Shown here: in pieces, positions 1-4,521 of the stretch
Layout of the letters: each line of letters starts with the position of its first letter
Numbering within the stretch: position 1 is the stretch's first letter
Assembly (NCBI GenBank): GCA_023432565.1
Contig: JAEYUL010000219.1
Coordinates: forward strand, 1 to 5,956
DNA from: Actinomycetes bacterium
GTDB lineage: Bacteria > Actinomycetota > Actinomycetes > Actinomycetales > Cellulomonadaceae
DNA: 5,956 nucleotides
Direction of reading: 5' to 3'
Program-made: the position numbers and the translations under genes
Notes under the pieces: generated by a model
Told to the model about the DNA's origin: nothing
Databases searched by the model: none
The model's input: only the letters and a program-made list of their open reading frames with translations

Positions 1-99
1 CACGGTGAGCCCGCGGTACTCGGTCAGCACGGCCGCGTTGGACGCACGGAACTTGTCCGCGATCTCCGCGACGGCGGCTGCCTTGTCCGGCCTCGCCAT
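1..99 (-). CDS. rplJ: Ribosomal protein L10, N-terminal part (cut by window edge)
   Basis: Only the first 33 codons are present; the gene runs off the left edge. The translation begins MARPDKAAAVAEIADKF and continues with SNAAVLTEYRGLTV, which is the conserved start of actinobacterial L10. L10 anchors the L7/L12 dimers to the 50S subunit to form the ribosomal stalk, and with L12 it binds its own mRNA leader to repress translation. The ATG at 99-97 has a good Shine-Dalgarno (GGAAGGA on the minus strand, 111-105) with 5 nt spacing. rplL is expected just beyond the window. The promoter, leader and attenuator listed separately lie directly upstream. The identification is from the sequence and the role is family knowledge. 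Confidence 0.95.
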   Translation of the reverse strand, partial: MARPDKAAAVAEIADKFRASNAAVLTEYRGLTV

Positions 100-110
100 G
101 GCAATCCTTC

Positions 111-202
111 CGATGGTGGTGCCGGTCCCCGTCCCCAGAACGACGAAGAGCCCCGCGCAGGCGCGGGGCTCGACAGGCCGGCGCGGACGAACCGCACCAT
201 CG
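111..202 (-). promoter_or_regulatory. Possible long-range pairing next to the rplJ ribosome site
   Basis: On the minus strand CGATGGTG (202-195) can pair perfectly over 8 bp with CACCATCG (118-111). The downstream arm ends at the first base of the rplJ Shine-Dalgarno. The pair encloses the attenuator hairpin at 148-171 and begins just after the L10 leader. If it forms, it would bring the leader's 3' end to the ribosome binding site, offering a route by which L10 binding could affect translation. The complementarity is visible; the function is inference. Confidence 0.35.
148..171 (-). terminator. Attenuator or terminator hairpin between L10 leader and rplJ
   Basis: A perfect inverted repeat of 11 bp per arm, GAGCCCCGCGC and GCGCGGGGCTC, is separated by 2 nt, so the practical fold is a 10-bp stem with a 4-nt loop. 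On the minus strand it is followed by TTCGTCGTTCT, a weak U-containing tract of the sort seen at high-GC intrinsic terminators. It lies about 50 nt before the rplJ ATG and downstream of the L10 leader, where an attenuator is expected. It may also stop readthrough from the upstream protease operon. Confidence 0.7.
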
Positions 203-288
203 TGTAGAACTCTCACCTGCGCTGGCCTCCGCGAGCTGCGGGACTTCGGTTGGTCCGACGAGCGGACCGACGACCGGCGGTCTTGGGC
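200..288 (-). ncRNA. Ribosomal protein L10 leader (autoregulatory 5' UTR element)
   Basis: The minus-strand transcript contains the hallmarks of the actinobacterial L10 leader. It starts with CCAAGACCGCCGGTCG, followed by a 6-bp hairpin (GGTCCG at 268-263 with CGGACC at 257-252), then AACCGAAGTCCCGC, a small CCGC/GCGG hairpin, and the terminal GCGCAGGTGA (222-213). In this RNA family the L10-(L12) complex binds the kink-turn and represses the rplJ-rplL operon when free L10 is in excess. The boundaries are approximate: the 5' end is set by the predicted start site near 288 and the 3' end by the GCAGGTGA motif. Confidence 0.8.
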
Positions 289-294
289 ACGACG

Positions 295-324
295 AGACTA
301 CGGCACGTCCCGACGAGCGACCAA
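295..324 (-). promoter_or_regulatory. Sigma-70-like promoter for the L10 leader and rplJ
   Basis: On the minus strand TTGGTC (324-319) is followed after an 18-nt spacer by TAGTCT (300-295), close to the actinobacterial vegetative consensus of TTGAC(A) and TAN3T. The predicted start near 288 coincides with the first conserved bases of the L10 leader, which supports the call independently. The -35 box is only 39 nt past the stop codon of the upstream CHAT gene. Confidence 0.65.
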
Positions 325-363
325 ATCGCCCCTGCACCCGTGTCGGCCCCGCGCACAGCCCGG

Positions 364-3051
364 TCAGACCGGAGCGCCCAGGCAGACCAGCGGCACCAGG
401 TCGCCCCGCGCCTGCTCGTGCTCGTCGCACGCCGCCGCGACCGCCGTGGCGACCGGGACCCCCGCGGCGAGCCGCTCGTGCACGCTCGTCATCACCCGCA
501 TCGCCGTCTCGTCGGGCAGCGGCGCGATCGCAGCGACGACGCAGGCCACCCCCGTGCGCAGCAGGACGCTGGCCAGCCCGAGCGCCTCCCCTCCGTGACG
601 GATGGTCGCCCGCCCCACCTCGCAGGCCGAGAGCAGGACAAGGTCGGGCACCTCGCCGCCGGCGTCCAGCTCGTGCGCGAACAGCGGCCCGTCGGCGAGC
701 CGCACCGAGGAGAACAACGGGTTGTCCGGCTCGTGCCGACCGTGCGCCGCCAGGTGCACGATCCCCGGTGCCGCGAGCGCGCGCGCGACCGACGAGACCG
801 ACGCATCGTCGTCGACCAGCACCCGGGAGCCCGGCCACAGGGCACCGACCCGCCGGGCCTCGTCGGCCGCGTGCACCAGCCCCGGGCCGGCGGCCGCGGT
901 CACCGGCGAGCCCGGCACGCCGGCACCCGCGTAACGCATCCAGTGGTGCACCGACGGCGCGACCACGGTCGGGCGCCCGCGACGCGACGGCAGCATCGCC
1001 CACGGCAGGACACCGAGCCAACCACCGGCGACGACGACGAGCTCGTCGGCACCCGCCAGCACAGGCTGGAGCGTCTCGTCGAGCCGCTGGAGACCCCCGT
1101 GCAGCGAACGGTTCGCCACCGCACGCAGCTCCGCCGGCACCAGCGGGTTCGCGACCACCTCGAGGTCCGCGTGCACGCGGCGGACCAGCTCCGCCGCGTC
1201 CGCGGCCTCGCCGAGCTCTGTCAGGCGCGCCCCGCCCGGATCCATGCCCACGGCCAGCAGACGACCCTGATGGTCGATCACGTCCAGCAGCGTCGTGCGC
1301 GGGTGGTCGTCGAGCATCGCCCGCACCTCGTCCGCGCGCCCCTCGCGCTCGTCCCCCGCACTGCCCGGCTCGTGCCACGAGCGCGCCAGGATCTCCTCCT
1401 TGAGGCGCTTGGCCTCGGCGAACAAGCTGATCCGCTCGGGGTCCGCGGCAGGGCGGCCCGTCACCTGTCGGCTGCCCTCGACGAGCCGGCGCAGCTGTGC
1501 GAGCAGCTCCGCGGTCTGCGGGTCCGACGGCGGGTTGACGCGCGGCGCGCCACCCATCACGGCGCGGACTCGCTCGACGCACTCGAGCACGGGCTCGGGG
1601 CGTCCCGTCGCGAGCGCGAGCCGCATGTCCAGCACCGACAACGCGGTCCCGTGCACCGCGCCCGCCGTGCGCAGGTCGAGCGAGCCGAAGCGGCTGCGGT
1701 GCAGGGCGAGGTCGCGCTGCCCCTCACGGACGTGGTGCGCGGCGCGTTCCGGCTGGTCGGCCGCCGCCGCGAGGAGCGCCCGCAGCCGATGCCCGTGCAG
1801 CCGCAGCGTGAGCGGCTCGTCGCTGCGCACCGGCCCCAGGCCGTCGAGGACCAGCGGCGGGTACAGGCCCGCGCCACGGGCCAGGTCCGCCTCGATCCGC
1901 AGATACGTCGCCGCGCGCTGCCACGTCGGCCGTCCCGTCGCACGGCACAGCTCCTCGACCTCGGCGGCACGCCGCGCCACGCCCGCCCATGCCGCGCGCG
2001 ACGCACGCCCCTCGGGCAGGCGGGCGAAGACCGCGACGTCCGCCTGCAGCGCGAGCAGAGCGGAGCGCACGACCCATGCCTCGTCCCCCCGGCGCTGGAA
2101 GCGTTGCCGCGCGCTGGTCGCCCACCGTCGTGCGGCCACCGGGTCGCCCCGCAGCAACGCGCACTCCGCACGACCGAGCTCGCACTCGGCCACCTCTCGC
2201 GGCAGCTTCTCGTCGGCGAACATCTGCGCCGCCTGCGCCAGCGTCGCGTCCGCGACGCCCACCAGGCCCGCCTCGAGCAGCACCTCGCTGCGGTCGCGCA
2301 GCGCGGTCGGACGCACCGGTCCCGGCAGGCTGCCGGCGGCGGCCTCCATCGTCGCCAGTGCCTCCGGCAGACGCCCCTCGTGGAAGTGCACGTAGCCGAG
2401 GTTGTGCTCCGCCTTGAACACGAGCAGGTCGAACCCGGCGGCCCGGGCGCGCCGGGCGCACTCCTCGTAGTCCGCCCGCGCCTCCGCCACGTGACGTCGC
2501 TCGCTGTGCAACGTGCCGCGGTTCAGCAGCGCCCGGCACCCGTCGACGGCGTCGGCGACGTCGATCTGCTCGATGGCCGCGTCGAGCGCGGCGAGCGCCT
2601 CGTCCTGCCGCCCCGCGCGCAGCGCGAGCAGCCCCCGCACTCCCGCGGCGGCAGGGACGATCCCCGGCCACAGGCGCGCGGCCCCCGCGGCGACCAGGCC
2701 GTCGAGCTGGGCCAACGCTGCCTGCGGCCCGCCGCGGACCTCGAACTCGCACTTCGCGAGCTCCATGAGCGCCCGCGCGCGCACGCGCACCAGCTGAGCG
2801 TCGGTCAGCTCACCGCCCGGCGGACCGCCGAGGGTGTCCAGCCGCGCGAGCGCGGCCACCAGGCGACGGCGCGCCATCTTCGGATGGCCTTCGGCGTTGT
2901 CCGCCTCGGCGAGGGCGACGTCGACGGCGATCCGCTCGAGCGCACGATCGTCGTCCGTGCCCCGGTCCAGGTAGGTGCGCTCCAGGTCGGTGCGGTCCGG
3001 GCCGTCGTCCAGCAGCGGCCCGGTCTCGACCGGGTCGGTGCCCTCGGTCAT
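364..3051 (-). CDS. TPR-CHAT protein, caspase-like cysteine protease (895 aa)
   Basis: An N-terminal helical repeat array (about residues 40-330, more degenerate helices to about 480) contains TPR-like units such as ALRAGRQDEALAALDAAIEQ and NLGYVHFHEGRLPEALATME. A charged helical linker follows (LFAEAKRLKEEILARSWHE, near 540-557). The C-terminal CHAT domain (about 585-895) has both catalytic signatures: His770 in HLAAHG and Cys810 in LLSACEVGR, followed by GGEALGLASVLLRTG. CHAT domains are caspase-clan (clan CD) peptidases; TPR arrays usually sense a partner or target. No signal peptide or membrane segment is seen, so it is probably cytosolic. The start is MTEGTDPVE at 3051, chosen because an in-frame extension would overlap the upstream gene. 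Its Shine-Dalgarno is weak and it starts 7 nt after the upstream stop, suggesting translational coupling. The substrate is unknown; the divergent trypsin, the 166-aa partner or the sigma factor are candidates by context only. Confidence 0.92.
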   Translation of the reverse strand: MTEGTDPVETGPLLDDGPDRTDLERTYLDRGTDDDRALERIAVDVALAEADNAEGHPKMARRRLVAALARLDTLGGPPGGELTDAQLVRVRARALMELAKCEFEVRGGPQAALAQLDGLVAAGAARLWPGIVPAAAGVRGLLALRAGRQDEALAALDAAIEQIDVADAVDGCRALLNRGTLHSERRHVAEARADYEECARRARAAGFDLLVFKAEHNLGYVHFHEGRLPEALATMEAAAGSLPGPVRPTALRDRSEVLLEAGLVGVADATLAQAAQMFADEKLPREVAECELGRAECALLRGDPVAARRWATSARQRFQRRGDEAWVVRSALLALQADVAVFARLPEGRASRAAWAGVARRAAEVEELCRATGRPTWQRAATYLRIEADLARGAGLYPPLVLDGLGPVRSDEPLTLRLHGHRLRALLAAAADQPERAAHHVREGQRDLALHRSRFGSLDLRTAGAVHGTALSVLDMRLALATGRPEPVLECVERVRAVMGGAPRVNPPSDPQTAELLAQLRRLVEGSRQVTGRPAADPERISLFAEAKRLKEEILARSWHEPGSAGDEREGRADEVRAMLDDHPRTTLLDVIDHQGRLLAVGMDPGGARLTELGEAADAAELVRRVHADLEVVANPLVPAELRAVANRSLHGGLQRLDETLQPVLAGADELVVVAGGWLGVLPWAMLPSRRGRPTVVAPSVHHWMRYAGAGVPGSPVTAAAGPGLVHAADEARRVGALWPGSRVLVDDDASVSSVARALAAPGIVHLAAHGRHEPDNPLFSSVRLADGPLFAHELDAGGEVPDLVLLSACEVGRATIRHGGEALGLASVLLRTGVACVVAAIAPLPDETAMRVMTSVHERLAAGVPVATAVAAACDEHEQARGDLVPLVCLGAPV

Positions 3052-3058
3052 GGCGCGG

Positions 3059-3559
3059 CTAGAGCTCGATCTGCGGAGTGACGACGGGCATCGTCGGGTC
3101 GGACGCCCGCCGCAGGACGAGACGCGCGGGCCCACGCTCGAGCTCGACGAACGCGAATCGGCCGTCCTCGTCGGACATCGTGGTCTCGACGTGACCGGAG
3201 TGGTGCAGCTCGACGGCGAGCTCCCCCGCCGGCGCGGCCCAGCCGTCGACGCGGACGCGGTCGTTCTCGTGGTGCACCGAGATCATCACCGTCAGGACGT
3301 CCGTCGTGAACGTGATCGTCCCCGCCTCGATGCTGGTCTCGTCCGCACGCACCGCCAGCGCAGGCTCGCCCACGAGGTGCAGCTCGGCCAGCTCGGCGTG
3401 CAGCACCTCCATGGTCAGGGCGAGACCGATCCTGTCCACGAGCCCCTCGGGAACGGGGTCGGCCGCATCGACCAGCGCGGCGAGCCGCCCCAGGATCTCC
3501 AGGTCGAGGTCGTCGATGCCCGCGGCGGCGACCACGGCGAGGGTCGCGTCCTCTGTCAT
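3059..3559 (-). CDS. Small protein with C-terminal carboxypeptidase-regulatory-like beta domain (166 aa)
   Basis: I recognise this as the small middle protein often found between an ECF sigma factor and a TPR-CHAT gene in actinobacteria; its biochemical role is not established to my knowledge. The N-terminal part (about 15-62) is helical with the motif DPVPEGLVDRIGLAL and then MEVLHAELAEL. The middle (about 78-100) is beta-rich (TITFTTDVLTVMISV). The C-terminal part (about 100-150) looks like a carboxypeptidase-regulatory or Cna-B-like beta-sandwich (RVDGWAAPAG, SDEDGRFAFVELERGPARLV), ending in VVTPQIEL. It has no Cys/His zinc-binding motif, signal peptide or membrane segment. The start MTEDATL at 3559 is fixed by a GGAG Shine-Dalgarno (3569-3566) with 6 nt spacing and by an ATGA overlap with the sigma gene. 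By position it could be an anti-sigma factor or an adaptor or substrate of the CHAT protease; that is inference. Confidence 0.85.
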   Translation of the reverse strand: MTEDATLAVVAAAGIDDLDLEILGRLAALVDAADPVPEGLVDRIGLALTMEVLHAELAELHLVGEPALAVRADETSIEAGTITFTTDVLTVMISVHHENDRVRVDGWAAPAGELAVELHHSGHVETTMSDEDGRFAFVELERGPARLVLRRASDPTMPVVTPQIEL

Positions 3560-4185
3560 GACATGCTCCAAGAAGGGTCGGAAGCGAGAGAGACGCGCAA
3601 CTTGGCGAGGCAGCGACCGCGCGTGGGGCCGATGCTGCCGACGGGCATGCCCAGGGCCTGGGAGACGACCGCGTAGTCCGGCCGGTCCACCATGGCGACC
3701 AGGCCGAGCAGACGACGGCACCGCTCGGGCAACGCGCGGACGTGGTCCCACAGGACCCGGTCCCGCTCGTCACGCACCGCGCGCGCGTCGGGCAGCTCAT
3801 CAGCCGGTGCGGTCAACCAGGACGTCGCGGCCTCGTCGGAGTCGGTCCGCGCCGCCTCCTCCCGTGAGCGCCGCACGGCACGCCAGGCCGCCCGCTTCGC
3901 GGTCACCAGGGTCCACTGCAGCGTCGCGCGCGGATCCCGGATGGTGTCGATCTCACGCACGAGGGCGAGCCACACGTTCTGCACGATGTCCTGGGCCTGC
4001 TCGGGGTCCGCACCCTGCCCCCGGACCGTGTGCCACAGCAACGGCGTCATCACCTGCACGAGCGCAGCCATCGGCGCGCGGTCCCCGTCCCGGTACGCCA
4101 CGACGGCGCGGGCCGCCTGGTCGGCGAGCCCCTCCCCCTGGTCGCGGAGCGCGGTGTCCACCGGCTCCACCAGGTCGTCACTCAT
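3556..4185 (-). CDS. ECF-type RNA polymerase sigma factor (209 aa)
   Basis: Two sigma-70 regions are visible and the large middle regions of primary sigma factors are absent. Region 2 lies at about residues 35-110 (PEQAQDIVQNVWLALVREI, then WTLVTAKRAAWRAVRR for core and -10 contacts). Region 4 lies at about 145-198 (LPERCRRLLGLVAMV, then the helix-turn-helix VVSQALGMPVGSIGPTRGRC and AKLR, which reads the -35). It would direct RNA polymerase to a dedicated promoter set. The start is ambiguous: ATGATG occurs at 4188 and 4185, and I chose 4185 because the GAGGGG Shine-Dalgarno (4198-4193) then sits 7 nt away. Its stop overlaps the next start as ATGA. No classical zinc-finger or membrane anti-sigma gene follows, so control may come through the partner proteins. 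The paired element in the divergent region is a candidate autoregulated promoter. Confidence 0.92.
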   Translation of the reverse strand: MSDDLVEPVDTALRDQGEGLADQAARAVVAYRDGDRAPMAALVQVMTPLLWHTVRGQGADPEQAQDIVQNVWLALVREIDTIRDPRATLQWTLVTAKRAAWRAVRRSREEAARTDSDEAATSWLTAPADELPDARAVRDERDRVLWDHVRALPERCRRLLGLVAMVDRPDYAVVSQALGMPVGSIGPTRGRCLAKLRVSLASDPSWSMS

Positions 4186-4200
4186 CATCTGACCCCTCAC

Positions 4201-4212
4201 TCGACCGGTCGA
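4201..4212. promoter_or_regulatory. 12-bp perfect palindrome in the sigma gene leader
   Basis: TCGACCGGTCGA is a perfect palindrome 13 nt upstream of the first candidate sigma ATG (4188) and downstream of the predicted -10 box at 4232-4237. It ends 3 nt before the Shine-Dalgarno on the transcript side. It could be an operator for a dimeric regulator or a small RNA stem. GC-rich palindromes of this size are not rare, so function is uncertain. Confidence 0.3.
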
Positions 4213-4231
4213 CGGGCGACCCGCCCCCATG

Positions 4232-4261
4232 ACACTAGGACGGCGTGGACAAACCCGACAA
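4232..4261 (-). promoter_or_regulatory. Sigma-70-like promoter candidate for the sigma-CHAT operon
   Basis: On the minus strand TTGTCG (4261-4256) is followed by an 18-nt spacer and TAGTGT (4237-4232), close to the actinobacterial vegetative pattern. The predicted start near 4225 gives a leader of about 40 nt. It could provide a basal transcript while the upstream 29-nt element provides induced or autoregulated expression. Confidence 0.45.
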
Positions 4262-4296
4262 GCCATCACCTGGGCGTACCTGACGGGTCGACGACG

Positions 4297-4325
4297 AGGA
4301 GCACGCGGCCCCGTCCCTGATACAT
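4297..4325 (-). promoter_or_regulatory. Bipartite element ATGTATC-N14-GTGCTCCT facing the sigma operon
   Basis: On the minus strand ATGTATC (4325-4319), 14 nt and GTGCTCCT (4304-4297) form a 29-nt element with the dimensions of a -35/-10 promoter. An exact inverted copy with the same spacer length lies at 4433-4461 facing the protease gene. Read outward, the predicted start is near 4290, about 100 nt before the sigma ATG. The pairing of copies suggests recognition by one factor, most simply the encoded ECF sigma. The element is visible; its use as a promoter is inference, and the opposite reading direction or an operator role cannot be excluded. Confidence 0.55.
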
Positions 4326-4432
4326 GCGCCTCGGCAGCGCGACATTTCACCCGATCGGGCGGCGCACGGGCGCAGGACGGCGGCGCTGCTCGCGCTCGCG
4401 TCCGCGCGGCCGTGCGCGCCGCTCGCCTCGCG

Positions 4433-4461
4433 ATGTATCTGGAGCGCCGCCCAGTGCTCCT
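4433..4461 (+). promoter_or_regulatory. Bipartite element ATGTATC-N14-GTGCTCCT facing the protease gene
   Basis: On the plus strand ATGTATC (4433-4439), 14 nt and GTGCTCCT (4454-4461) repeat both halves of the element at 4297-4325 in inverted orientation with identical spacing; the GG two bases after ATGTATC is also shared. Read rightward, the predicted start near 4468 gives a leader of about 54 nt to the protease ATG, with the inverted repeat at 4471-4485 at its 5' end. No vegetative promoter was found for this gene, which strengthens the case that this element drives it. Confidence 0.55.
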
Positions 4462-4470
4462 GACCTGCGG

Positions 4471-4485
4471 CTCGGCGTAGCCGAG
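4471..4485 (+). repeat. Inverted repeat CTCGGC-GTA-GCCGAG in the protease leader
   Basis: Six-bp perfect arms with a 3-nt gap lie 36 nt upstream of the protease ATG and about 10 nt downstream of the putative -10 half-element. It may be a 5' stabilising hairpin or an operator. There is no following U tract, so it is not a terminator. Confidence 0.35.
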
Positions 4486-4521
4486 GGATCCGTCCGTCCA
4501 CCCACGAGGAGAGTCACTCCC

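Larger units (their letters stand above)
4189..4521. promoter_or_regulatory. Divergent regulatory region, 333 nt without a gene
   Basis: This is the only gene-free stretch over 300 nt. It separates the sigma operon (minus) from the trypsin-like gene (plus). It contains two inverted copies of a 29-nt bipartite element, a sigma-70-like minus-strand promoter, a 12-bp palindrome in the sigma leader, a 10-bp palindrome CCCGATCGGG (4350-4359) and a hairpin repeat at 4471-4485. No plausible coding frame was seen: short frames here lack ribosome sites and family resemblance. Confidence 0.8.

Noticed and set aside
355..375. Terminator for the CHAT operon at CCGGT-CAG-ACCGG
   Set aside because: It has only a 5-bp stem with a 3-nt loop overlapping the stop codon and no U tract, too weak to call.
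5..598. Plus-strand open frame across the rplJ start, L10 leader and CHAT 3' end
   Set aside because: It crosses three well-supported minus-strand features, has no ribosome site and no recognisable domain.
250..3081. Very long open frame on the plus strand opposite the CHAT gene
   Set aside because: It is the antisense shadow of a GC-rich gene: the translation is dominated by Arg, Ala, Pro and His with no domain resemblance, while the minus-strand frame has clear TPR and CHAT motifs.
3052..3135. 28-residue N-terminal extension of the CHAT protein
   Set aside because: It would overlap the end of the 166-aa gene and is Arg/Ser-rich shadow sequence; MTEGTDPVE right after the upstream stop is the coupled start.
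4248..4278. Classical ECF promoter of the GGAAC/CGT type on the plus strand (ACAAAC ... CGTA)
   Set aside because: The -35-like half is imperfect and the gap to CGTA is about 20 nt, longer than usual; the duplicated 29-nt element is a better candidate.
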